From the NCBI RefSeq assembly GCF_009757775.1, contig NZ_RHLK01000002.1:766333-830332 (forward strand): a stretch of 64,000 nucleotides of DNA, read 5' to 3'. The position numbers and the translations under genes were made by a program. Shown piece after piece: positions 1 to 11,945 of the stretch. Numbering within the stretch: the first letter of the stretch is position 1; every line of letters begins with the position of its first letter. Origin of the DNA: Paenibacillus lutrae (GTDB lineage: Bacteria; Bacillota; Bacilli; Paenibacillales; NBRC-103111). Under the pieces are notes generated by a model. That model saw only the letters and a list, made by a program, of their open reading frames with translations, did no database searches and was not told the origin of the DNA.

Positions 1-916
1 GATGATCGACGATGCTGACGCCTGCCTCGCGGAAGGAGTGATGCACCGCATGATTCAGCTCCAGCAGGGCGCGGTCTTTCCAGAACGATGCATTCGTTCC
101 GGTATCGAGCCCCATGCAGGAGGCAACCTTCGGGAGCATATGGTAACGCTGTTCATCCGCCAAGTTACGGGCGCCGATTTCCGTTGCCATGTACCAGCCG
201 TTGAAGGGAGCAGCCCCATACGTGATGCCGCCGATCTCCAGGCGCATGTCCGAGATGATCGGGACGGCGTACCACTGCAGCTTCAAATCTTCAAACCACG
301 ATAAATCCGGATGCTTCAGCGGAACTTGCAGAACATCTTCTTGAGGGATTTCAAACCAGACAGGCTCAGCAGCATCACCTGTTTGTATGACGAGCGGGAG
401 GACGTCAAATGCGGTACCTTGACCCCGCCAGCCAAGCTCCATACATGTACGGGTGAAAGCCAGGGAATGCGGATCACCCAGGACACCGGCACCGGTCTCA
501 TAGCCGGCATACCGGATTAACTGGTGATTCCAGAGGTGGATGCGGCGGTTGTTCGTACCTTCCGCAGCGGAGTCTGGGGCGAATACCGTAATAGTCGGCC
601 GGATTTTGCCTTCATTGGTACCGTAACGGATATGACGAAGCAGAGCATCGCGTATCCCTTCGGGCGCAGCCGTATCCCGCTCATCGAACACCTGCAGCGT
701 ATTCCAGAATAACCTGCCGATGCAGCGGTTGCTGTTGCGCCAGGCCATTTTGGCCCCATGCTGGAGTTCCTCATAGTGATGGGTATAAGTTCCGGTCTGC
801 GATACTTCTCTGCTGATTTCTTCGAATCGGGAGGCTGCTTCTTCCTCGCTCCTGCCCCATTCACTGTAACATGTATAAATGAAAGCCCGCGCTTCTTCAA
901 GTAATTTGGAATTCAT
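1..916 (-). CDS. nos: nitric oxide synthase oxygenase (bacterial NOS), partial
   Basis: The minus strand has an open frame from ATG at 916 running off the left edge, so about 305 residues are present and the C-terminus is missing. A good AGGAGG precedes the start. The sequence AWRNSNRCIGRLFW (about residues 58-71) is the NOS heme-binding segment, with the axial thiolate Cys65. Further on, FNGWYMATEIGARN is the NOS substrate-binding signature whose Glu contacts the arginine guanidinium. By family knowledge the enzyme oxidises L-arginine to citrulline and NO on a heme/pterin core. Bacterial forms lack a reductase domain and borrow electrons from flavodoxins. There is no neighbour in the window that explains its role. 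Confidence 0.95.
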   Translation of the reverse strand, partial: MNSKLLEEARAFIYTCYSEWGRSEEEAASRFEEISREVSQTGTYTHHYEELQHGAKMAWRNSNRCIGRLFWNTLQVFDERDTAAPEGIRDALLRHIRYGTNEGKIRPTITVFAPDSAAEGTNNRRIHLWNHQLIRYAGYETGAGVLGDPHSLAFTRTCMELGWRGQGTAFDVLPLVIQTGDAAEPVWFEIPQEDVLQVPLKHPDLSWFEDLKLQWYAVPIISDMRLEIGGITYGAAPFNGWYMATEIGARNLADEQRYHMLPKVASCMGLDTGTNASFWKDRALLELNHAVHHSFREAGVSIVDH

Positions 917-1091
917 CTGGATGGGAAGCCTCCTCTGCTCAAGGATCGGGACGGCACCCGGAAGTCCCTTGGTCCTTGCTACTTATGAGCGTATCACAAA
1001 ATGGCCGGGACAAATCTGAAAGTTTTGAGAACGGAATATGACAGGCAGGTATGGCATTCAGTATGTCTTGATTCGGGCCGGTTAAACCTAT

Positions 1092-1120
1092 AAAAAAGAT
1101 CCGAAGATTATCTCTTCGGA
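1092..1120 (-). terminator. Rho-independent terminator of the giant DUF11 gene
   Basis: Reading the minus strand, an 8-bp stem TCCGAAGA/TCTTCGGA with a 5-nt loop is followed by a T-run. It lies 16 bases after the stop codon of the giant gene. Confidence 0.85.
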
Positions 1121-1136
1121 CCCTGGAACGAGTCAG

Positions 1137-4100
1137 CTATTCTTCATGCGTTACGATTCTGACGTTAACCGGATTCGATAACTGTTCAGCGGATACCGAT
1201 CTACCGTCCGGTAGAAGCACATCGAATAGGAGCAGAACGCGATTATTCACGAGGGAGCCGGCCGAACCGGTAACCCGCACGATAAAGGTAATCGTAATGG
1301 AAGCGCCGGCGGCAATTTCCCCAAGCAGGAAACCTTCAATTAAATCGGCTCCCGGCACAGGAAGTCCGTTGATCCGGACACTGCCAGGCAAGAAGGTAAA
1401 GCCCTCCGGCAGGATATCCTTCAGGAAAGCCCGGGTAATGGGCAATCCGCTCGTATTAACGATCGTGACGGTAAAGGTGAGCTGATCTCCCCTTGCCGCT
1501 TCACTGCTGTCGACCTGCAAATCAATTTGCACGGTAGAAGAGTAGACCGGCAGGGTTACTTCATTGGAAGCGATGGCTGCCGGATATATGGTTTCCTGAT
1601 TCGGAAGCCGGTACGTGTAGCGGACCACGGCACGATTATGCAGAATGCCACCTGGTGGCAGAGCCGTAATTTTCAGACGGAATGCGGCTGAGATGGATTG
1701 GCCAGGCGCTAGAGAGCCAAGCGCGAGTGAAGACGGATTGGCACCGGTCCGCGATTCCCCGTTTATTGTCAAGGAGTCAAGAACCCAAGCGGTTCCGGGC
1801 GGAAGCGGGTCCTGGATCGTAAGATCGGCTGGCAGTGTGCCGCTGTTACGGATCACCAGCGTATATTCCACGGTATCTCCAACCGTATACGAACCTGCGG
1901 CGGCTGATTTGACGGCACTCAGTACAGGTGCCAATGTTTGCAGCAGGGACACGTTGCTTCGAGATATTGCGGTTTCGATCTCGCCGGTTGGAGTCCGGTA
2001 GCTGCCAGAGACTTCGGCCTGGTTCTCAATTTCCCCGGATGGCGGCAGCGACACCACTGCGAGGGAATAGGTGACACTGGCCGATGCTTCCGGATTCAGC
2101 GGCGGCAGGAGTACGCCTTGCGCCAAATCTGCCGCCGGATTCAGGCTGCCGTTCACCCGCAGGCTGTCTGGCTGCAGCTCAGTTCCGGCAGGAAGGACAT
2201 CTCGGAGAAGAAGAGACTCGGCAATAACGGTGCCCCTGTTGATGATGGAAACGGTATACGGGATGATGCTGCCCACTGTTGCCAGTGATATATCGGTTCG
2301 TTTGGATACTTCGACTCCAAAGGCGTATACGGGAACCGTAACCGTATTGGATGCAATTGTGTACGGACTCTCTGCATATACGAAACTGGCTTCCGCCGTA
2401 TTTACGACAGATCCGGACGCAGGTACAGCGGTGATTGTGAGCGTGTAGCCCACTTGAACGGAACGTTGAGCCGGAACCTCGCCGAGTGTAATCCCGCTTT
2501 GCGGATGGAGATCAGGTGCAGGTATCCCGTTAATGGTCACACTTCCTGCCGCGAAGCTTGTGCCGTCCGGCAGCAGATCGCGGATCGTAACGGAAGTGGC
2601 CGCAGACTGTCCGGAATTGGTCAGCGTGATACCGTAAGGCACGCTGTCGCCAAGGGCAGCCGCCGAAGCGGTGCTGACTTTCACGGCGGATACGGAGTGG
2701 TCGGTAACCGGAATGATTACGGGATCCGAGACGGCTGCGCCTCCATGCGTCCGCCCGTCCGGCGTCTGGAAGGCATAGGCCGCCGAAGCCTGATTGGTAA
2801 TCGTTCCGTCAGCAGGATCGCCTGAAACGGTGGTCTGGAAAGAGATAATAGTGGAAGATCCGGGTGTCAGGGTGCCCACTGTTATTCCTGCAGCCGGATT
2901 TAAGCCGGGTATGGCGGTCCCGTTGACCGTAACGCTGCCGGCAATGAATGTAGAGCCTTCAGGCAGCTCATCGGTTACGGTGACAAAAGCGCCGGTTGAG
3001 CCGCTGTTGCTTGCGGTTAAGGTATAGGTTACCTGCTCGCCAAACGAAATGCTGGAGGTGCTCCCTTGTTTATCAAGCGTGATGATTGGCTGGAGAACCG
3101 GAATTCCGACCGTATTCGAGAAAATCGTGCCCGGGACCGTTCCGCTGGTAAAGGAGACGGCAGCGCTGTTCGTCAGAACAGGAGGTGCGGGCAGCGCCGC
3201 TATTGCAGCGCTAAATGAGATTAGCACAGATTCACCGGGTTCCAGCGTTCCAACCGGGATGCCTGAAACGGGGTTGGCTTCCGGAACATCAGCTCCGTTT
3301 ATGAGCACACTTCCCGGTATAAATACGGCTTCCGGCTCAAGCTCATCGGTCAGAACAACTTCCTGAATGGCTTCCGAATCGTTATTGGTAATCTCTACGG
3401 TATACACGATGATGTCATTTATAACGGCACTCGTTAAGCTGGCCTGTTTGACAGCCGTTACAGGAACATCCGACACAGCCACAGCAACTGTATTAGAGAA
3501 GTTCGCTCCTGACCCTGTTCGGCCGCCGGGAGTCACAAAGGTGAATGCGGCATCTGCCGTATCCAGCAGCAGCGGTGGAGCCGGGACGGAAGTGACGAGT
3601 ACCTGGAAGGTGACGACCGCCGAAGTACCGGGTGCAATAGGGCCTGTTGCAACGCCTGTCACGGGATCCGCCCCGGGAACGGGGATGCCGCCAAGCGCTA
3701 CACTATTCGCAAGGAAAGCGGAACCCGGCGGAATCGGATCCGTCACGATGGTGCTTGCTGACAGGTTGCCCGAGTTGTTCACCGTGATGGTATACGTGAT
3801 GACATCTCCGACTGTCGCGTTGTCAGAACTGCCTGTTTTGGTCAGAACCAAGACGGGCTGATAGACGGGAACCGCGACCGTATTCGAAGCGGAAGTGAAC
3901 GTAAAAGGTCCGCTTGTAAATGCGGCGTTTGCCTGGTTGAGAAGCTGGGCAGGCGCGGGCAGAGACTGCACCGTTACCTGGAAAGTCACAACGGTTGTTG
4001 CTCCGGGAGCGAGGGTTCCGATGGCGATCCCTGATGCGGGATTTGCACCGGGAATGCTTGTTCCCGAAGCGGTAACACTGCCGGGCACGAAGGAACTTCC

Positions 4101-7100
4101 GGTCGGGATCGGATCGGATACCACGACATTCGTCACGGCAGCTATGCCGCTGTTAGTGACCGCAACCGAATAAGTAAGGATGTCTCCGATGATGGCATCG
4201 GCAGCTGTAGTTCCTTTTACCAGCGTCACGTTGGGTGAAGATACAGGAATCGTAACCGGATTGGAGACGGCCGATCCGCTCACTGTCCTTCCATCCGGAG
4301 GCTGGAAGGTGAATACGGCGGATGCCTGGTCCGTTAGCTGCTGCGGGATCGGCACGGACGTGACGAGCGCCTGGAAAACCAAGGTGGCGGTGCTTCCGGG
4401 TTGAATGGTTCCGGCATCTATGCCTGCGGCGGGATTAGCTCCCGGCAGGGGATTGCCGCTAACGATGACACTGTTGGCGATCAACTCAGAACCGGCCGGG
4501 ATCGCATCGGTCAGTATGACTTGGGCCGCAATATTCCCCGTATTGGCGGCCTGAATGGTATAGGTCAGCGTATCCCCGACTGTAGCATTGGCGGTGTTGG
4601 CGCTTTTAGCCAGCTGCAGCAAGGGCTGGTACACGGGAATGCTGATTTGCTGGGAGTAAGAGGTTCCCGAGAAAACACCGGAAGTAAAGCTGACTGCGGC
4701 CTGATTCACAAAAAACGGCGGCACAGGCAGCGAGATGACGCTGACTTGAAAAGTAACCGCAGTCGAAGAGCCTGGTGCGATCCCGCCGACACTGACACCG
4801 GATGCCGGATTAGATACCGGCGACGGAGCCCCGTTGATGGTCACACTTCCCGGTACGAAAGCCGTTCCCTCAGGGATCGGATCGGTTACGATCACATTGG
4901 CGATGGCCTCAATGCCGTTATTCGCTGCGACGATCGTGTAAGTCAGGACATCGCCGAAGACGGCGTCCGCTGCACTTACGCTTTTGACTGCGGACACATT
5001 AGGGGCGGAGACCGGGATCGTGACCACATTAGACACCGCGGAACCGGTAAGTATTCTTCCGTCAGGATGCTGGAAGGTAAAAGCGGCTGCTGCTTGATTG
5101 CTGAGTACAGCGGGTGCGGGCAGAGAGGTTGCCACGATCTGGAAAGTTACGGCGGAAACAGCCCCAGGTGCAATGGGCCCAAGTGCAATGCCCGCTGCAG
5201 GAGAGGCGCCGGGAACGGGGACTCCGTTAATATTGACGCTGTTAGGAACGAAATCCGAGCCTGCCGGAATCGGATCAGAGAGAGAGGTAGTGGCGGCAAT
5301 ATTTCCTGTATTCTCCACAAGGACCGTATAGACGATCGTATCCCCGATCGTAGCATTCGTTGAATTGGCGCTTTTGGTCAGGTTAAGAATCGCCTGGTAG
5401 AGAGGGAGGACAAGGGTGTCCGAGAACGAGCTTCCGGAGAAGGCTCCTGAAGTAAAGCTAACCCTCGCCTGATTCGATAATTGGGGCGGTGCCGGCAGTG
5501 AAGTAACGGTTACCTGGAAAGAGACTGTAGCTAAGGCTCCCGGAGCTATCGTACCGGCGGGCACTCCATTGACCGGATTGGCGGCGGGCAGCGGTGTTCC
5601 ATTGAGACGGACGCTTCCTGGAACGAAAGTGGAACCGGCAGGTATAGGATCGGTTACGATGACGCTGGTAACGTTCGTGATCCCGTTATTCAGGGCGGTG
5701 ATCGAATATGTGATGACGTCGCCGACAGAGGCATCCGGCGCATCGGCTGTTTTAACGACCGTTACGTCCGGAGCCGAGACGGGGATCGCAACCGTGTTGG
5801 AAACAGCGGAGCCGGTAACCGTGCGGCCGTCGGGCGGAATGAAGGAGAAGTTCGCCGCAGCCTGATTCGTAAGGGATGCCGGGACAGGTACAGAAGTTAC
5901 AATAACCTGGAAAGTTACGAGTACGGACGTTCCCGGTGAGAGGGTGCCGACTACGATGCCCGCAGCGGGATTCGAGCCGGGAAAGGCCGTTCCGTTTACC
6001 GCAACGCTATTTTCAAAGAAAGCTGTCCCGGAAGGGATAAGGTCCGATATCACCGTTAAGGCGGCAATATTTCCCGAATTCACCGCTTCAATCGAATAGG
6101 TGATCGTATCGCCTACGCTTACACGGGTTGAATTGCCGCTTTTGACGAGTGAGAGAATAGGCTGGTAGACCGGAATGAGAAGCGGTGATGAAACGGATGA
6201 TCCTGTAAAAGCGCCGGAAGTAAAGCTGACGGTTGCCTGATCCAGTAATTGTGGAGGAGCGGGCAGCTCGGTGACCGTTACTTGAAAACTCAACACGGCC
6301 GAAGCTCCCGGAGCTATGGTGCCCGCAGGTATTCCGGCAGCCGGATTTCCGAGTGGAACAACAGTCCCGTTAAGGGTGGGGCTTCCCGGCACGAGAGCAG
6401 AACCGGCCGGAATAGGATCGGAAATGACGACGCTGGTTACATTCTCGATGCCGCTGTTCGTTGCGGTTATGGTGTACGTAATCGTATCGCCTACAACCAC
6501 ATTGGCGGCGCTGGCGGTCTTGGTCACATTCACGTTCGGAGCCGAGACGGGGATGGAGAGAATGTTCGATAGAACGGATTGCTGGATAATGCGCCCGTCC
6601 GGCGGCTGGAAACTGAAGGCAACTGAAGCTTGATCGGTCAGGCGGGAAGATGGCGGTACGGCGGTCACAACCGTCTGGAAAGAGACTGTTGCGGTTGCCC
6701 CTGGAGCAAGAACTCCTCCTGAGAATCCCGCAGCCGGATCTGCCCCCGGCAGCGGCACGGCATTCAGGAGTACGCTATTGGGAACAAATACGGACCCGTC
6801 CGGTAACGGATCGGTAATTGTCAGGTTGGCGTTAATATTGCCATTGTTCGTAATGGAGATCGAGTAAGAAACCGTATCCCCGACTGTGGCGTTGGAATAA
6901 TCGGCGGTTTTGAGAGCGGACAGTAGCGGCTGATAGACCGGCACGAGCACGGTATTCGACAGGCTCGATCCGGTAAAGGCGCCGGAAGTAAAGCTGACGA
7001 CAGCCCGGCTGTCCAGTACCGGAGGAAACGGCAGGGAAGTAACCCGGGTCTGGAACGTAAGAACGGCCGAGGCTCCTGGCGCAATAATGCCTACGGGGAC

Positions 7101-10100
7101 TCCGGTTGCAGGGTCCGCGCTCGGCAGCGGAATTCCGTTTAAGAGAACAGTGCCCGGAATAAATACAGATCCTGCCGGGATGGAGTCGGTGGCCAGGACT
7201 CCTGTCACATTCTCAATTCCGTTGTTAGCGGCCGTGATGGTGTACGAGACGATATCTCCCAGAACGGCATCCGTTGAAGGAGTGGTGAGAGTTACCGTAA
7301 CGTCAGGAGCCGAGACTGGAATGGCCAAGGGATTCGATGCAGCCGTGCCGGTAATCGTTCGTCCATCGGGCGGAGTAAATTCGAAATCAGCCGTTGCCTG
7401 ATCCAAGAGGAGCGAGGAGGGCGGAATCGAAGTAATCACCGTTTGAAAAGTGACCGTAACCGGAGAGCCTGGAGCTACGGCACCGACAGGTATGCCGGCC
7501 GCCGGATCGGCCCCGGCCAGAGGTGCGCCGTTAATCGTGACGCTGTTGGGTGTGAAAACAGAACCGGCCGGTACCAGGTCTGTCACGGTCGCAGAGGCTG
7601 GTATATTCCCGCTGTTAACGAGCTGGAGAGTATAGGTTACGGTATCGCCGAGTGTGGCATTGGAAGTGCTGGCACTTTTGGCAAAGCCCAGAATAGACTG
7701 GTAAACCGGAATTGTGACCGTATTGGACAAGGAAGAGAAGGACAGCGCTCCGCTCGTGAAGCTGACGGAAGCGCGGTTGACCAGATTCTGCCCGGCCGGC
7801 AGTGACTGGACGAGTACACGGAACGTAATGGCGGCAGCGCCGCCGGGAACGATAAGTCCGGCCGGTATCCCGGCGGCCGGGGAAGAAGTTACCGGGCTGC
7901 TGTTTACGGTAACACTCCCCGGGACGAGGATCGTTCCGTCCGGAATGGCATCGGTTACGATGACATTGGTCACATTCCCGACGCCGTTGTTGGTGGCCAC
8001 GATGGAGTAAGTAATCGTGTCGCCGACCACGGCATCTGTCCGGCTTGCGCTTTTGCTGGCCGTTACATTCGGGGACGATACCGGAATGACGACCGTGTTC
8101 GATGAAGCCGAGCCGTTAATGGTACGCCCGTCAGGGGGCTGGAATGTATACGAAACAGCTGCCTGGTCGACCAATTGGGGAGGGGTTGGCACGGAAGTAA
8201 TCACCACCTGGAATGTCATGGTTGTTGATGCGCCGGGCGCAAGGAAGCCTCCCGCAAAACCATCTGCTGGGCTTGCTCCGGGCAGCGGGACTTGATTAAC
8301 AATTACACTGTTGGGCACAAAGGCGGAACCGCTGGCAATCGGATCTGTAACGGTTGTTAAGGCACCGATATTGCCGCTGTTCTGCAGGACAATCGTATAA
8401 GTTACGAGATCGCCGATGGTTCCGATAGGGCTACTAGTGCTTTTGCTGGCTGTAATAACCGGCTGATAGACCGGAATGACAAGGGTATTCGAAGCGGCAG
8501 AGCCCGAGAAAGAGCCGCTGGTAAACGAAAGGGAAGCTTGATTAGCGAGCTGCGGAGGCGAGGGCAGAGACGTCACTTGTACGGAAAAAGTAACCGTCGA
8601 GGATTCTCCGGCCGCCACTGTTCCAAGCGTGATCCCCAGGGCCGGATTCGCGCCAGGAACCGTAATGCCGCCTGCGGTTACGGATCCGGGTATGAATACG
8701 GAACCGTCCGGAATCGGATCGGTAAGGACGACATTTGTGATTGGCGAAGAACCGCTGTTTAGCACAGTGACACGGTACGAAACCGTATCGCCGGGAACGG
8801 CATCCGCTGCAAGCGAGCTTTTAAGGAGAGTAACGCTCGGTAAAGAGACGGGAAGCGTAACCGTATTGGACAAAGCCGAGCCGTTCAATAAACGTCCGTC
8901 CGGCGGCTGGTAGCTGTAGGATGCTTGAGCCCGATTGGTCAGGAAGGCAGGATCAGGCAGGGTGGCGACAATGGTTTGAAACGTGACTTCTACAGAGGCG
9001 CCCGCTGCCAGCGATCCGGCTGCAATTCCGGCAGCAGGGTCCGCTCCCGGAACAGGTGAACCGCCTACCGTCACGCTATTATTCAGAAAAGATGAACCGG
9101 ACGGAATTGCGTCCGTGATGGTCAGAGCCGCAGCCAGGTTTCCCGTGTTCGTTGCAAGGATGGTGTAGGTGACGGTATCTCCGACCGTGACGCGGGTGGT
9201 ACTGGCTGTTTTGACGGCACTAATGATGGGCTGATACACAGGCAGAGTCAGCGTATCGGAGTGCGTCGTGCCCGAGAAAGCTCCGCTCGAATAGCTGGCG
9301 GTTGCCTGGTTGCTCAGCTGCGGAGGCGAGGGCAGGCCGGTAACGTTAACGGAGAAGGTGACGGCGGCGGCGGCACCCGGCCCGAGACTGCCGACTGTGA
9401 TGCCGGCAGCCGGATTGGCACCGGGGACGGGCGCACCTCGGACCGTTACGCTGCCGGGGTTAAAAACGGAGCCTGCCGGAATCGGATCGTTGAGAAGAAT
9501 ATTGTTAACGGGGCTGATCCCGTTATTGGTCACGATTATCGTATACGTAACTGTGTCTCCCACCACCGCATCCGCAAGCGGCGTTGATTTGGTCACGGTC
9601 ACATTAGGTGCGGATACAGGCACAGATAATGTGTTGGATAGAGCTGACCCTGCCAGCGTGCGCCCGTCCGGAAGCGTATAGGTGAATGAAATGGCTGCCT
9701 GATCGATCAATTGGGCCGGATTAGGAACGGAGTTGACGACCGTAACAAATGTAACGACGGAAGCCCCGCCCGGAGAAATTGTACCTACCGTGATTCCCGT
9801 CCTGGGATCGGCCCCCGCTAGAGGAAGGCCGTTAACCGTCACGCTGTTGCCGGCGAATTCCGAACCTGCAGGGATCGCTTCGGTTAAGGTAGCCGAGCCG
9901 TTATAGTTCCCGCTGTTGGTAATTCGGATGGTATAGGTGACGCTGTCACCTACCGTGGCGGCTGTAGTATCGGCGCTTTTAACAGCCTGGAGAATGGGCT
10001 GGTAGACTGGAATTGTGACTGTGTTGGAACTGGATGAGCCTGTAAAAGTGCCTGCCGTAAAGCTCACCGCTGCTTGATTGACTAAAGTGGAAGGGGCGGC

Positions 10101-11945
10101 CGGCAGCTCATTGACACGGACGGAGAAGACGAGTGCAGCAGAAGCCCCGGCAGCAATAGGGCCAGCTGGCACACCTGCTGCCGGGTTGGCATTCGCTATA
10201 ACGGAACCGTTAAGGGTGACACTCCCCGCAATTAAAGAGGTTCCTGCCGGAATGGGATCTGAGATAACGACACCCGTTACAGGAGCTCCGCCGTTGTTCG
10301 TTGCCGTAAGGGTATAAACAACGGTGTCGCCGACAGCGGCTGCGGTGGCCGATGCGCTTTTGGCCACAGTGACGTTAGGAGCGGATACCGTTACGACAAT
10401 TTCGTTGGACTGGGCGCTTCCGGATAAAGTCCGCCCGTCGGGCGGCTGGTACGTATAGGAGACCGCAGCTTGATCGGTTAGCCGGCCGGAAGCGGGTACC
10501 GTGTTCACGACCGTTTGGAAAGTAAGGACGGAAGTTCCGCCTGCGCCTATTCCCCCTATGGGTATGCCGGTTGAAGGATTTGCGGCCGGCTGGTTCACTC
10601 CGTTCACGGTTACACTACCGGGCAGGAAAGCGGAGCCTGCCGGGATTTGCTCGGAGACGGCTGCATTTACGGCGATATTGCCCGTGTTACGGACTGTAAC
10701 GGTATAAGTTAACGCGGCACCGACCGTTGCGCTGGGTGTATTCACGCTTTTTACGGCTGAGATAATAGGCTGAAAAACCGGCAGAGTAATCGTACCCGAG
10801 AGACTGGAGCCGGTGAATGCGCCGGAAGTAAAGCTTACGGTCGCTTGATCCGTGAGCTGTGCGGGCGACGGCAGACTTGTGACGTTAACGCTGAACGTGA
10901 CGACGGCGGAAGCTCCGGCTGCAATCGTGCCGACAGGGACCCCGTTGGCGGGGCTCGCGGCCGGTACGGCGATGCCGTTGACGGTTACGCTCCCGGCTGC
11001 CAGTACCGAACCCGCCGGAATCGGGTCCGTTACGACAACACTGGTAACGGCTGCTATACCGTTATTCACGGCTGTTATCGTGTAGGTGACCGTATCCCCG
11101 ACAACAGCATCTGTGGAGCTGGCAGTCTTGGTTACCGTTACATTGGGAGCGGATACCGGAATTGAAGTCGTATTCGAAGCAGCCGAACCGGACAGCGTAC
11201 GCCCGTCAGGCGGCGTATACGTATAGCTCGCCGCCGCCTGATTAAGGAGCCTTCCGCCTGAGGGAATGGCGTTTACCACCGTTTGGAACGTCACGATGGC
11301 AGAGCCGCCGCCGGCATCTAGATTGCCGATAGAGAATCCGGCGGTAGGATTGGCGGCCGGCTGCGACACTCCCCTGACTGTTACGCTTCCGGCTACGAAA
11401 GAAGAACCCGCCGGAATCGCATCGCTAAAAGCAGCGGCTGCGCGGATGCTGCCGGAATTCGTCAGGGTGACGGTATACGTGACGGTGTCCCCGATGGTAG
11501 CCGAGCTTGTGCTTGCGGATTTGGCAAGACTGATCACTGGCCGGTACACCGGGATCGTGACGGTGTTGGACGGCACACTTCCGGAAATGACAGGACCGCC
11601 GGGAACACTTTGGAAGGAGAAGCTTGCCGTTGCCAGGTTTGAAATCTGAGCAGGTGACGGAAGCGACGTAACCGTCACCCGGAAGACGACGGTTGTCGTG
11701 CTCCCGGCGCCGACTGTCCCCAGCAGGATGCCGGTAGACGGATCGGCTCCTGTACGGACGGTGCCGTTCACGGTCACGCTGTTTGCAACGAGTGTCGTTC
11801 CTGCCGGGATGGCATCCGTGAAAACGGTGCTTCCTGCATCCACCAGCCCGGTATTCTGAACGGCGACCGTGAAAGTAATCGGATCTCCCACGATGGCCCC
11901 TGTCACATTGGCTGTTTTGGTCACCGTTACAAGCGGGGCATTAAT
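1137..11945 (-). repeat. 28 tandem DUF11 coding repeats in alternating A/B order
   Basis: I counted 28 heads of the form K(S/T)..VGD.(V/I/L)TYT. Between repeats 2 and 22, one class begins PNVTV and ends near FTSGAFTGSS. The other begins YQPI and ends near QPPDGR. The true repeating unit is therefore a pair of about 260 residues (about 780 bp), repeated about ten times. Repeats 23-28 and repeat 1 diverge from the scheme. The units differ enough that they are old duplications rather than recent amplification. Confidence 0.85.

Noticed and set aside
4401..5363. A 320-aa open frame on the plus strand inside the giant gene
   Set aside because: It has no ribosome site and its composition follows the repeat periodicity of the opposite strand. 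The minus-strand DUF11 reading explains the sequence.
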